From: VXMF01 sp965206775
GTDB taxonomy: Bacteria; Acidobacteriota; Terriglobia; Bryobacterales; UBA6623
Length of the DNA stretch: 64,000 bases
Direction of reading: 5' to 3'
Assembly: GCA_965206775.1 (NCBI GenBank)
Contig: CBDBKU010000002.1
Location: 248,001 to 312,000 of the forward strand
In this document: piece after piece, positions 9,513 through 18,902 of the stretch
How positions within the stretch are numbered: the first letter of the stretch is position 1
Layout: each line of letters starts with the position of its first letter
Made by a program: the position numbers and the translations under genes
Notes under the pieces: generated by a model
Told to the model about the DNA's origin: nothing
The model's database searches: none
The model's input: only the letters and a program-made list of their open reading frames with translations

Positions 9513-9897
9513 AGACCGCTACCAGGCGGGCATGCGTGTCCGGCGCGAGGTGCTCGGTGACAAGCATGTCGACGCGGCGGAGCGGCGCAAGACAGCATTC
9601 GACGAAGCATTCCAGCGCTATATCACAGAGGCCGCGTGGGGGGCCGTATGGACCCGGCCTCAACTCGATGCCGGTGCCCGGAGCCTTGTGACAATCGCCA
9701 TCCTCGGGGCTCTTGGGCACTACGAGGAACTCGAGATGCACGTCAAGGCCGCTCGAAGGACCGGTGCCAGCGAAGCCGAGATCGCCGAAGCCTTGCTCCA
9801 CGTGGCCGTTTACGCGGGCGTGCCGGCTGCCAATCGAGCCTTCGGGGCAGCTAGGCGCGCGCTCGGGCTGGACGAACCCTCTGGTGAGGCGGCGTGA
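9502..9897 (+). CDS. pcaC: 4-carboxymuconolactone decarboxylase
   Basis: 131-residue AhpD-like protein. It begins GTEDRYQAGMRVRREVLG, and VDAAERRKTAFDEAFQ then LVTIAILGALGHYEELEMH match PcaC, which decarboxylates gamma-carboxymuconolactone to the enol-lactone. A TTG at 9502 is chosen as start: it has GGGAGGG just upstream, gives the normal PcaC length, and overlaps the end of pcaD (stop 9510-9512). Upstream in-frame starts would add residues that only shadow pcaD. Its stop overlaps the pcaH start. Confidence 0.87.
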   Translation: MGTEDRYQAGMRVRREVLGDKHVDAAERRKTAFDEAFQRYITEAAWGAVWTRPQLDAGARSLVTIAILGALGHYEELEMHVKAARRTGASEAEIAEALLHVAVYAGVPAANRAFGAARRALGLDEPSGEAA

Positions 9898-10604
9898 GAC
9901 CCAATCGGAAGCTGAATCCGCGCGATTGGCGATCCCATCCCGACCAGGCGCACGCGGCCTACAAGTCAACGCGCCTCAGGTCTCAGAAGCGGCTGCTGGT
10001 GCCGATGGAGCAATCGATCTCCGAACTGACCGCGCCTGTATTCGGACACGAGGCGATTGCCGACCTGGACAGCGACCTGACACGAAACGCGATTCGGAAC
10101 GGCGAGCCGCTTGGAGAGCGGATCGTCGTCGCCGGTCGTGTCGTGGACGAGGGAGGCAGGCCGGTTCGAGGGGCCCTGGTGGAGGTCTGGCAGGCGAACG
10201 CGGCAGGCCGCTACCCGCACCTGCAAGACACTCACGACGCGCCGCTGGACCCCAATTTCCTCGGGACGGGCCGAACGCTGACGGATGGAGACGGGGGCTA
10301 CCGGTTCGTTACGATCCGGCCGGGGGCCTACCCTTGGCGCAATCACTGCAACGCTTGGAGGCCGGCGCATATCCATTTCTCGGTGTTCGGAACTGCCTTC
10401 GTCCAGCGGCTCGTGACCCAGATGTACTTCCCTGGCGATCCGCTGCTCGCGCTCGACCCGATCTTCAACTCCACAGCGGACGCAGCCGCTCGGGGGCGGC
10501 TCGTTTCCGCGTTCGCCCCGGACCTAACGGTACCGGAATGGGCTCTGGGCTTCGCATTCGATATTGTCTTGCGCGGCCCCCTCGAGACACCTCGGGAGGC
10601 CTGA
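9894..10604 (+). CDS. pcaH: Protocatechuate 3,4-dioxygenase beta subunit
   Basis: 236-residue intradiol dioxygenase subunit. The Fe(III) ligands of the family are visible: tyrosines in GRYPHLQD and GAYPWRN, and two histidines in RPAHIHFSVFG. The N-terminal domain with HPDQAHAAYKST is typical of PcaH. With PcaG it cleaves protocatechuate to 3-carboxy-cis,cis-muconate. The GTG start at 9894 overlaps the pcaC stop as GTGA, so the two are translationally coupled. pcaG follows after 4 bases. Confidence 0.95.
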   Translation: MRPNRKLNPRDWRSHPDQAHAAYKSTRLRSQKRLLVPMEQSISELTAPVFGHEAIADLDSDLTRNAIRNGEPLGERIVVAGRVVDEGGRPVRGALVEVWQANAAGRYPHLQDTHDAPLDPNFLGTGRTLTDGDGGYRFVTIRPGAYPWRNHCNAWRPAHIHFSVFGTAFVQRLVTQMYFPGDPLLALDPIFNSTADAAARGRLVSAFAPDLTVPEWALGFAFDIVLRGPLETPREA

Positions 10605-10608
10605 GCCA

Positions 10609-11166
10609 ATGCCCTTCCAGACGCCCTCCCAAACTGTCGGCCCGTTCTTTTCCCACGCACTGACTGCTTCACGCGCCGATTCACGAACGATAGCGGGAAA
10701 CGGCCTTGCCGACGAGGACACTCCGGGCGAGGCGATTCGGATCGAGGGCACGATCATCGACGGGGCGGGCGACCGTGTCCCGGACGCGATGCTCGAGATT
10801 TGGCAAGCCGACTCGGACGGGCTCTATCCCGACGGCGGCGGATGCTTCGTCGGATTCGGCCGCGCCGGCACGGATGCGGCCGGAGCGTACTGGTTTCGCA
10901 CGATCAAACCCGGGCCGGTCGCCACCGGGTCCGCGCCGCACATCAACCTGGCAGTCTTCGCCCGCGGCATGCTGAACCATGCGTTCACGCGAATTTATTT
11001 CTCCGACGAGGAGGAAGCGAACGCCGGCGACACCGTGCTCGCAAGCGTCGACCCGCCTCGCCGCAAGACTCTGATTGCCCGCAAGCGCGATACCTTCAGC
11101 CCGCCCACGCATGAATTCACCATCCGGCTGCAGGGTGACGAGGAGACCGTGTTTTTCGATGTGTGA
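10609..11166 (+). CDS. pcaG: Protocatechuate 3,4-dioxygenase alpha subunit
   Basis: 185-residue intradiol dioxygenase subunit starting MPFQTPSQTVGPFFSHAL, the standard PcaG opening. It contains AMLEIWQADSDGLYP and PHINLAVFARGMLNHAFTR but lacks the full set of iron ligands, as expected for the non-metal alpha chain. The start is fixed by GGGAGG upstream and by the family N-terminus; an upstream in-frame codon at 10564 would lie inside pcaH. Its stop overlaps a possible GTG start of pcaB. Confidence 0.94.
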   Translation: MPFQTPSQTVGPFFSHALTASRADSRTIAGNGLADEDTPGEAIRIEGTIIDGAGDRVPDAMLEIWQADSDGLYPDGGGCFVGFGRAGTDAAGAYWFRTIKPGPVATGSAPHINLAVFARGMLNHAFTRIYFSDEEEANAGDTVLASVDPPRRKTLIARKRDTFSPPTHEFTIRLQGDEETVFFDV

Positions 11167-11210
11167 GCCCCGCCAACGCCAGCCGCGGCTTCCGGGCAGG
11201 AGTCGGTAGC

Positions 11211-12536
11211 GTGACAGTCTCCCCGCTGAATTCGGCGATGCTCGGGCCGCTGCTATCGGACGCCGAGACCGCCAGCCTTTTTTCCGACGAGTCGATGATC
11301 CGTGCGATGCTCGATTTCGAGGTCGCCCTCGCAGTCGTGGAGGAGCGTGTCGGGGCGATCCCGGCAGGGTCGGCAGCGCCGATTGCCGCCGCGGCGAAGT
11401 CGATGAAGCCTGACCCGAAGCTGCTCGGCGCGGGCTCGGCCGACGCCGGGCATCCGGTCGCGGCTCTGGTGGGACAGCTGCGCAGGGAGTGCGGCCCGGC
11501 CGGCAGCTACATCCATCGCGGAGCGACCGCGCAAGACATAGTCGACACGGCGCTGGTCATGCGCCTGCGAGAAGCCCTCGAACGATTCGACGCCCTTCTC
11601 GATCAGATCGTCGACGCCCTCTCGGGGGTTGCCCGTCAGCACCGGACAGCAGTCATGGCCGGTCGCACGAGAAGCCAGCAGGCCGTTCCCGTATCGTTCG
11701 GGCTCAAGGCGGCGGGCTGGCTGGCACCGCTGGGACGGCATCGCAGGCGACTGGCCGAGCTGCGCCCCCGGGCACTGGCCGTGCAATTCGGGGGTGCAGC
11801 CGGGACCCTGAGCGTCTTGGGTGCCAGCGGAACGGCAGTCATGGACGGGTTGGCGAGGGAGCTGGATCTCGCGGTCCCGCCACTTCCGTGGCACACCCAG
11901 CGAGACGGCTTGGCCGAGCTGGCAGGCTGGTTCTCGATGGTTTCCGGATCGCTGGCGAAGATGGGGCAGGACCTGGTGCTGCTCGCCCAGACGGAAGTCG
12001 GCGAGGCTAGCGACGGCAGTGCCGGAGGGTCCAGCGCGATGCCTCACAAGTCCAACCCTGTTCGGTCGGAAGTGCTGGTCGCGATCGGCCGCGCCAATGC
12101 GAGCCTGCTGGCCTCCATGCATCAAGCGGCGATTCAAGAGCACGAGAGGAGCGGCAGCGCGTGGACGCTCGAATGGCTGACACTGCCGCAAATGGCAGTC
12201 TTGACGGGAGCGTCGCTCCGGCTGGGATCCGAGGTCGCTCGGTCGATCGACGCGAACACGGAGCGCATGCTGCGCAATATGCAGGCATCCGGCGCATTGG
12301 TACTGGCGGAAGCCGCCGCGGTCGCGCTGTCGAGCCACTGCCCTCCAGCTGAGGCGCGCCGGATCGTGGCGAGCGCGAGCCGAAGGACGCGCGCAACCGG
12401 CGAGGACCTGATCGACGTCCTCGCACGCGAGACTCGTGCCAGTATCGACTGGGCCTCCCTGCGGGATCCGGCCAACTGGCTCGGCTCGGCCGACGCATTC
12501 ATCCAGAGAGCGATCGAGGCGTCTTCACGGCGCTAG
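11211..12536 (+). CDS. pcaB: 3-carboxy-cis,cis-muconate cycloisomerase
   Basis: 441 residues, fumarase/aspartase superfamily. The signature GGSSAMPHKSNPV near the middle is the conserved SSxMPxKxNxx loop. Other matches are RGATAQDIVDTALVMRLR and the N-terminal LLSDAETASLFSDE, typical of PcaB. It lactonises carboxymuconate to gamma-carboxymuconolactone, linking PcaHG to PcaC. The GTG at 11211 is chosen because AGGAG lies eight bases upstream and the family N-terminus begins there. A GTG at 11163 overlapping the pcaG stop would give 457 residues and cannot be excluded. Confidence 0.92.
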   Translation: MTVSPLNSAMLGPLLSDAETASLFSDESMIRAMLDFEVALAVVEERVGAIPAGSAAPIAAAAKSMKPDPKLLGAGSADAGHPVAALVGQLRRECGPAGSYIHRGATAQDIVDTALVMRLREALERFDALLDQIVDALSGVARQHRTAVMAGRTRSQQAVPVSFGLKAAGWLAPLGRHRRRLAELRPRALAVQFGGAAGTLSVLGASGTAVMDGLARELDLAVPPLPWHTQRDGLAELAGWFSMVSGSLAKMGQDLVLLAQTEVGEASDGSAGGSSAMPHKSNPVRSEVLVAIGRANASLLASMHQAAIQEHERSGSAWTLEWLTLPQMAVLTGASLRLGSEVARSIDANTERMLRNMQASGALVLAEAAAVALSSHCPPAEARRIVASASRRTRATGEDLIDVLARETRASIDWASLRDPANWLGSADAFIQRAIEASSRR

Positions 12537-12646
12537 GAGTCGATTCGCCCGCCGCTAAGCGAGCGAAACGGAAGCGATTCCCGCGTGCTACTACAATATG
12601 GCCAGCGAGAAATGCAGGCAGCCGGCTCGCGGCTGCCGGGACGACC

Positions 12647-13282
12647 ATGGTGTTTATTCTGGGCAATCGCCGGTACGTGGAGATTCCAGGGGACTCCTCG
12701 TTCGAGCTGCCGCCTCTCATGCTCAAATCCAGCCCGGATGTCAGCGAGCTGGAATCCCTGGTTCACTGTGCCGGCAGCATCGTGGATTCGGAATCGCTGA
12801 TTCCTGGCCCGACACAAGACGCCCTGTCAGCCGGCAACATGCTCGAGAACGCTCGGTTCGAGCTCGCGGCGAGCCTGGTCGGCGAATACCGCAGGTTCGT
12901 CCAGCACTGGATTTGGGGCGAATCGGTGCTGGAGTGGATCCGGCAATGCGAGATCAGCTTCGAGACGCAACCGAACCTCCGGTCGCTGCTGCGCCCGGAC
13001 GTCTGGCCCCACGCGGGTCGGTCCAGCTTCGTGACCTTGCTCGAGGACAAGCGGGCCACCGATTCCGATATAGTCCTGGAAAACGCAATGGGCTTCCGGC
13101 TGACCTTCCGCCAGCCGCCGCCGATCGAGTTCCTGTCGGAGAAGTTCCTGTTTCTACTGAACTCCTCGCTTGCCGCAACCGCCTACCGGGCGTGGGCCGG
13201 CGCCGGTCAGCAGAAAGAAGCATCTCTTCCTCCGGAGCGATTCCAGTTCTTCGTGATGACTGACAGGATCCGGGAGGTGTAG
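12647..13282 (+). CDS. Hypothetical protein, unrecognised
   Basis: 211 residues from an ATG at 12647; I do not recognise the family. It has no signal peptide, membrane helix or obvious metal motif. It is acidic and aromatic, with an IWGESVLEWIRQCEISFE segment and an ending FQFFVMTDRIREV. Codon use with G/C at third positions looks like the neighbouring genes, which supports a real gene. It lies between the pca operon and the Gfo/Idh/MocA gene without overlap and may be monocistronic. Confidence 0.6.
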   Translation: MVFILGNRRYVEIPGDSSFELPPLMLKSSPDVSELESLVHCAGSIVDSESLIPGPTQDALSAGNMLENARFELAASLVGEYRRFVQHWIWGESVLEWIRQCEISFETQPNLRSLLRPDVWPHAGRSSFVTLLEDKRATDSDIVLENAMGFRLTFRQPPPIEFLSEKFLFLLNSSLAATAYRAWAGAGQQKEASLPPERFQFFVMTDRIREV

Positions 13283-13396
13283 AGCGCCAGATATCCGTCC
13301 GATGCGGTTGGTGTTCGGCAAGACGGGTACAATTGCTTCTTGTGCGTTCCGTCGCTGGACGACGGCGGAACGCCCAGCAAGCAAGGAACAAAACGC

Positions 13397-14713
13397 ATGC
13401 CAGAGCCAACTATTTCGACAAAGACCCCAGACGCGGACGTCACTCGCCGGAACTTCATGAGAGGGTCGGCCGGAACTGCCGCCGCCACCGCGGCCGGCTT
13501 CCAGATCGTGCGGCCGACGACGTTGCGCGGCCAGTCCAAGGAGAAACTCTCGATCGGAATCGTGGGCTGTGGCGGGCGCGGCACGCGCGGCGTGGCGGAG
13601 GCGATCCGCGGCAATCCGAACTACGAGCTCCAAGTGATGGGCGACCTGTACGAGGACCAGCTGGAACGGTCCCTGCGGAGGCTGCGCGATTCCGACGAGT
13701 TCGAGCCGGAGGTGAGGAATCAGATCAAGGTGGCGCCAGAAAACCGCTTCCTCGGCTACGACGCCTACAAGAAAGTTGTCGATTCGGGCGTCGACGTCGT
13801 GTTCCTTCATACGCCGCCGGGATGGCGTCCGCTGCATCTCGAGTACGCGATCAACGCTAACAAGCACATCTTCGCCGAGAAGCCGCTCGCAACGGACTGC
13901 ATGGGCGCCCAGAAGGTCATCCGCCTCGCGAAGGAATCGGAGCGGAAGAAGCTGACCGTCATGATCGGTGCGCAACGACGCTCCCAGAAGGAATATGTCG
14001 AGTCGGTGCAGCGCATTCATGACGGAGAGATCGGCGACGTCGTGGCAACCTATGCCAACTGGATCTCGGGCCCGGTAATCAAGGGCGCGGACTTCGCGGA
14101 GAAGCTCGACCAGAATTCCCTGGAATGGCAGCAGCGGGCGTGGTACTCGCATGTGTGGATCTGCGGAGACCAGATCGTGGAACAGCACCTGCACAACATC
14201 GATGTCATCAACTGGGTGATGGGAGACACGCATCCGGTCAGCGTGGTGGCGTCCGGCGGCGCAATCTGGCGGCCCCGGGAAAAGCTGTACGGCAACATCT
14301 ACGACCACGTGCACGCCGATTTCGAGTATGCCAACGGCGTGCGGATGACCAGTCACTGCCGGCAGTATCCGGAGCGCAAGGTGCGCCGGGTCAACGAACT
14401 CATCGTCGGAACCCGCGGCCGCTCGACCGCTAGGGACTTGGGCACTCCGTCGAAGACCAGCCCCTACGTGCAGGAGCATATCGACATGATGGCGTCCATC
14501 AACGGCACCGGCCCGTACAAGAACCAAATCCTGCCTGTCGCCTATTCGACGATGACCGCGATCATGGGCCGTGAATCGGCCTATGCCGGCATCGAGGTCA
14601 CTTGGGAGATGGCGATGAATTCGAAGCAGAATCTGATCCCGGGCAATCCATCGCTGGAAGGCAAGCACGACGTGCCCGAGCTGCCGCGCCCCGGCGAGTA
14701 CGAATTCATCTAG
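13397..14713 (+). CDS. Tat-exported Gfo/Idh/MocA-family oxidoreductase
   Basis: 438 residues. A twin-arginine signal (TRRNFMRGSAGTAAATAAGF) is followed by the nucleotide-binding GIVGCGGRGTRG and the EKPLATD motif of the Gfo/Idh/MocA family (about residue 160), whose lysine is catalytic. The C-terminal dimer domain includes WQQRAWYSHVWICGD and MTSHCRQYPERK. These enzymes oxidise or reduce sugars, inositols and related polyols with NAD(P). Export of such an enzyme is known for glucose-fructose oxidoreductase, which carries a tightly bound cofactor. The start at 13397 is set by the signal peptide and AAGGAA upstream. The substrate is unknown. Confidence 0.9.
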   Translation: MPEPTISTKTPDADVTRRNFMRGSAGTAAATAAGFQIVRPTTLRGQSKEKLSIGIVGCGGRGTRGVAEAIRGNPNYELQVMGDLYEDQLERSLRRLRDSDEFEPEVRNQIKVAPENRFLGYDAYKKVVDSGVDVVFLHTPPGWRPLHLEYAINANKHIFAEKPLATDCMGAQKVIRLAKESERKKLTVMIGAQRRSQKEYVESVQRIHDGEIGDVVATYANWISGPVIKGADFAEKLDQNSLEWQQRAWYSHVWICGDQIVEQHLHNIDVINWVMGDTHPVSVVASGGAIWRPREKLYGNIYDHVHADFEYANGVRMTSHCRQYPERKVRRVNELIVGTRGRSTARDLGTPSKTSPYVQEHIDMMASINGTGPYKNQILPVAYSTMTAIMGRESAYAGIEVTWEMAMNSKQNLIPGNPSLEGKHDVPELPRPGEYEFI

Positions 14714-14771
14714 TCGCCTTCCGCTGCAACCACTTGGCACGCAAACCCGCATGGCGGGAGGAGAATTCAGA

Positions 14772-15725
14772 ATGAACCGACGCACGTTCCTGCGAGCCGG
14801 GCTGGCTCCGGCGCTTCTCGGCGGCGCGTGCAACCAGCACCGTCCCAGCCTGGAAACGGTATCCCATCGTCTGATCGCCCAGGACAAGGGGCATGTCGCC
14901 GTGGTGAACGCAGATGGCTCCGTGGGCTGGTCCTGGCAGAACGGCGCGGTCGCTCATGACATGCACCTGCTCCCGAACGGCAACCTTCTGGTGCCGACCG
15001 CGCACAACGCCATCGTCGAGGTAACGCCCGAGAAGGAAATCGTCTGGCAGTGGGAATCGAAACCAACCTCGGACGAGGTCGAAAAGGTCGAGATCCACGC
15101 TTTCGAGCGGCTCAGCAACGGCCTGACGATGATCGCCGAAAGCGGGAACCGACGGCTCGTCGAGGTCGACCGCCAAGGCGCCGTGCAGCATGAGATCCCG
15201 CTGCAGGTGAAGGAGCCGAACTCGCACAAGGACACGCGCCTGGTGCGGCTGACGCCCGCTGGCACCTATCTCGTGGCACACGAGAACGACGGAGCGGTGC
15301 GCGAATACGAACGAGACGGGAAGGTGATCTGGGAATACGGGATGGAGCTGACGGGGCCCGCGACGCCAACTCACCGGGGACACGGCACGGACGTGTATTC
15401 GGCCTACAGGCTGCCCAACGGCAACACGCTGATCGGCGGCGGGAACAACAACCGGGTGCTCGAAGTCAATGCGGGCGGAGAAACTGTCTGGAGCTTGCAG
15501 AGCAACGAGCTCCCGGGCATCCAGCTGTTCTGGGTAACGCAGCTGCAGGCTCTTCCGAACGGCAATATCGTCGTGACGAACACCCACGCCGAAGGCGAGA
15601 CTCCCCAGATCTTCGAAGTCACCCGCGACAAGGAGCTCGTCTGGGACTTCCTTGACTGGGAGACGTTCGGCAACGATCTCTGCGCCAACATGCTCCTCGA
15701 TGTCGAGGGAGACGTTATCCGCTAG
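14772..15725 (+). CDS. Secreted beta-propeller protein (arylsulfotransferase/PQQ-like repeats)
   Basis: 317 residues with a Tat-like signal MNRRTFLRAGLAPALLGGAC; the cysteine may be lipidated although the lipobox is imperfect. The body is made of repeated blades with the pattern LPNGNLLVPT / RLPNGNTLIGGG / ALPNGNIVVTN, each followed by xExxxxxxxVWxW (EIVWQWE, KVIWEYG, ETVWSLQ, ELVWDFL). This resembles the arylsulfotransferase or PQQ-like propeller found in Acidobacteria and Planctomycetes. GGAGGAG precedes the start. It follows the Gfo/Idh/MocA gene by 58 bases and is probably co-transcribed, so it may bind or process the same carbohydrate-type substrate. Confidence 0.75.
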   Translation: MNRRTFLRAGLAPALLGGACNQHRPSLETVSHRLIAQDKGHVAVVNADGSVGWSWQNGAVAHDMHLLPNGNLLVPTAHNAIVEVTPEKEIVWQWESKPTSDEVEKVEIHAFERLSNGLTMIAESGNRRLVEVDRQGAVQHEIPLQVKEPNSHKDTRLVRLTPAGTYLVAHENDGAVREYERDGKVIWEYGMELTGPATPTHRGHGTDVYSAYRLPNGNTLIGGGNNNRVLEVNAGGETVWSLQSNELPGIQLFWVTQLQALPNGNIVVTNTHAEGETPQIFEVTRDKELVWDFLDWETFGNDLCANMLLDVEGDVIR

Positions 15726-15776
15726 CCCTGGCGGCGGGACCCGCTAGGCCCCGCGATCTCGTTTGGTTGGTGCCGG

Positions 15777-16946
15777 CTATGCCCTCGGAGCGGCAGGCGG
15801 CGTCTTCGCGGCAGCCAGAGGCAAGTTGTCGGCCACCATCGCTGAGTTCTTCAGATCCGAGTTGACAGCCGCGATCCGCGAATCGCGGAGCGCCCACAGG
15901 TAGCACTTCTGCGGAACGGACAGGCTTCCCGGAACCGCATCCTCGATCATCGCCACGCGACGAGGGTCGTTGGGCAGGCCGTTGCCGCGGCCGTGGTGGC
16001 AGGGGCGCGCCACTTTCATGGCGATCACGCCCACGTCGGCTTCCTGCGCCTGGTCGAGCGCGGCGTCGACATAGCTGCGATTCACGACGTTGAACGCCAC
16101 CATCCCCGCTGAATACTGCCCCGACTCGACCGCGCCCTCGAGCACGCCTCCCGGGTCGCTGTGCGCCGAGAAGCCGAAGTGGCGTACCTTGCCCGAGGTC
16201 CGCAGGATTTCGAATGCCTCGAACACTTCGGGAAACGCGGTGACTTCGTACGCGCTGTTCGCGGCGTGCGGCACCATAAGCAGATCCAGGTAGTCCGTCC
16301 GAAGCGCTCGGAGGCTGCGTTCAACCGATTCCAGCACCCGGCCCCGGTACTCGGCGGGCCGGTCGATCTTGTGGCCGTGGTCCGGTTCCATCGCGTTGCT
16401 GAGCAGCGCGGCTTCCAGTGCCTTGCGCTGGCTGTCGAAGTAGTCGCATATGTGATCGGGATCGAGTGCCCGGCGACGCTCGAGCTCGTCGCGCACCTTG
16501 GCCTGGACCTTCGCCTGCTCGCTGGCTGCGAGCCCGTCGTAAATCTTCTGGAAGATCTCGTTCCGGTTGGAGTTCCAGACGCTAACCTTGGTGTTGACGA
16601 AGACGCGGTCGCGCTTCGAGCCCGCGATGACTTCGGCATATCCGAGCTCGCTGCGGCCGCCGCCGTAGGCCGGTGCGGTGTCCAGATAGTTGAGGCCTCG
16701 TTCGATCGCCTCGTCGACATGGCGGTAGTTGTCCGGCGCGATGGTGTTGCCGCCGCAGACCACCTCGGAAATCATGTAGTTCGTGCGTCCGAGACGCCGG
16801 TAGGCCATCTCGCGATTGCGGTTACGCCATTCGGGTGCGTCGCCGGCATTGCCGGCATCAGCCTTGCTCCGCAAGGCCATCGCGAGCGCGGCGGACGTCC
16901 CGGATCGGAAGAAATCGCGCCGATTCCAGTTGGCTCGAACAGACAT
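15777..16946 (-). CDS. Tat-exported aldo/keto reductase
   Basis: 389 residues. The N-terminus has a twin-arginine motif (WNRRDFFRSGTSAALAMAL). The AKR domain starts with YRRLGRTNYMISEVVCGGN and contains NYLDTAPAYGGGRSELGYAE (catalytic Asp and Tyr), HFGFSAHSDPGG and a C-terminal cysteine-free tail. There is a long insert at about residues 140-190 compared with short AKRs. It reads leftward, convergent with the propeller gene. The family reduces or oxidises carbonyl or sugar substrates with NADP(H). Like its neighbours it seems to act outside the cytoplasm or to be Tat-tagged; see the finding on Tat-tagged dehydrogenases. Confidence 0.88.
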   Translation of the reverse strand: MSVRANWNRRDFFRSGTSAALAMALRSKADAGNAGDAPEWRNRNREMAYRRLGRTNYMISEVVCGGNTIAPDNYRHVDEAIERGLNYLDTAPAYGGGRSELGYAEVIAGSKRDRVFVNTKVSVWNSNRNEIFQKIYDGLAASEQAKVQAKVRDELERRRALDPDHICDYFDSQRKALEAALLSNAMEPDHGHKIDRPAEYRGRVLESVERSLRALRTDYLDLLMVPHAANSAYEVTAFPEVFEAFEILRTSGKVRHFGFSAHSDPGGVLEGAVESGQYSAGMVAFNVVNRSYVDAALDQAQEADVGVIAMKVARPCHHGRGNGLPNDPRRVAMIEDAVPGSLSVPQKCYLWALRDSRIAAVNSDLKNSAMVADNLPLAAAKTPPAAPRA

Positions 16947-16992
16947 TCCTACATCATAGGCAATGTCCGGCAGGCCGCCGTTTCGGGCTCGA

Positions 16993-17859
<867 letters not shown>

Positions 17860-17926
17860 CGCTATCGGATTCTAGCACTCGGCTCGTGCCAGCGGCCTGG
17901 CGGGCACGGGGCCGGCACTCCGGGAG

Positions 17927-18823
17927 CTACAGGTCCTCGCCTGTGATCGTGACGTACGCCTCGAGGTACTTGTCGGACGTGTTCTCGACAACGTCCCGCG
18001 GGAGTTCCGGACCCGGCGGGTTCTTGTCGAACTTCACCTCCTCGAGGTAGTCCCGGAGGTACTGCTTGTCGAAGGACTCCTGGGCGCGACCGGGCTGGTA
18101 GAGGTCCAGCGGCCAGTAGCGCGAAGAATCCGGAGTCAGCACCTCGTCGCCAAGGACGATCTCGCCGTTCAGAGTGCCGAACTCCAGCTTCGTGTCGGCA
18201 AGGATCAATCCGCAGGCGAGGCCGTGCTGGGAGGCTCGGTCGTAGATGCCCAGCGTCAGATCCCGAAGCTTGCGGGCCGCTTCCTGGCCCACGATCCGGG
18301 AGGCCTCCTCGAAGCTGATGTTCTCGTCATGGCCGGTAACGGCCTTGGTCGCGGGAGTGAAGATGGCGCCCGGAAGCCTGCCGCACTCGCGCAGTCCCTC
18401 GGGCAACGGCACGCCGCAGACCGATCCGCTGCGCTTGTAGTCCTTCCAGCCGGAGCCCACGATATACCCTCGCGCCACGCACTCGATCGGAAACATCTCA
18501 AGGCGCTTCACCAGCATGGAGCGCCCCTCGAGCTGGTCGCGGTGCTTCTGGATGGCCCCCGGGTACTCGGCGACATCAGCCGTGATGAAGTGCGTGCCGA
18601 CGAGATCCTCGAGCAATGCGAACCAGAAGATCGACAGCTTGGTCAGCACCTCCCCCTTGCGGGGAATCGGCGTCGGCAGAACAACGTCGAACGCCGAGAT
18701 CCGATCGGACGCGACGATCAGGAGACGGTCGGCCCCGACGGCGTAGAGGTCCCGTACCTTGCCGCGGGACAGCAGCGGAAGCTCGGGGATATTCGATTCG
18801 ATCAGCGGTCTTGGCATTGGCAT
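17927..18823 (-). CDS. purC: Phosphoribosylaminoimidazole-succinocarboxamide synthase (SAICAR synthetase)
   Basis: 298 residues. SRGKVRDLYAVGADRLLIVASDRISAFDV is the N-terminal ATP-site signature, and GYIVGSGWKDYKRSGSVCG and DTKLEFG are typical of the longer PurC type. It ligates aspartate to CAIR in purine biosynthesis and acts in the cytoplasm. Two ATG codons (18823 and 18817) are possible starts, and no strong Shine-Dalgarno is seen. It lies 79 bases after the molybdoenzyme large subunit in the same direction. The housekeeping role appears unrelated, but the molybdoenzyme may be a purine oxidase. Confidence 0.95.
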   Translation of the reverse strand: MPMPRPLIESNIPELPLLSRGKVRDLYAVGADRLLIVASDRISAFDVVLPTPIPRKGEVLTKLSIFWFALLEDLVGTHFITADVAEYPGAIQKHRDQLEGRSMLVKRLEMFPIECVARGYIVGSGWKDYKRSGSVCGVPLPEGLRECGRLPGAIFTPATKAVTGHDENISFEEASRIVGQEAARKLRDLTLGIYDRASQHGLACGLILADTKLEFGTLNGEIVLGDEVLTPDSSRYWPLDLYQPGRAQESFDKQYLRDYLEEVKFDKNPPGPELPRDVVENTSDKYLEAYVTITGEDL

Positions 18824-18902
18824 TGCAGTTCGAGGGGATCAATCTTGGACGTAGCGCTTGGGCCGCAAGGGGCCGCGGCACGGAACAGGCAGCGATCGGG
18901 CG

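Noticed and set aside
13154..14887. 577-codon minus-strand frame across the Gfo/Idh/MocA gene
   Set aside because: It is a shadow on the opposite strand of a clear Gfo/Idh/MocA gene with a Tat signal and an EKP motif, so it is not a gene.
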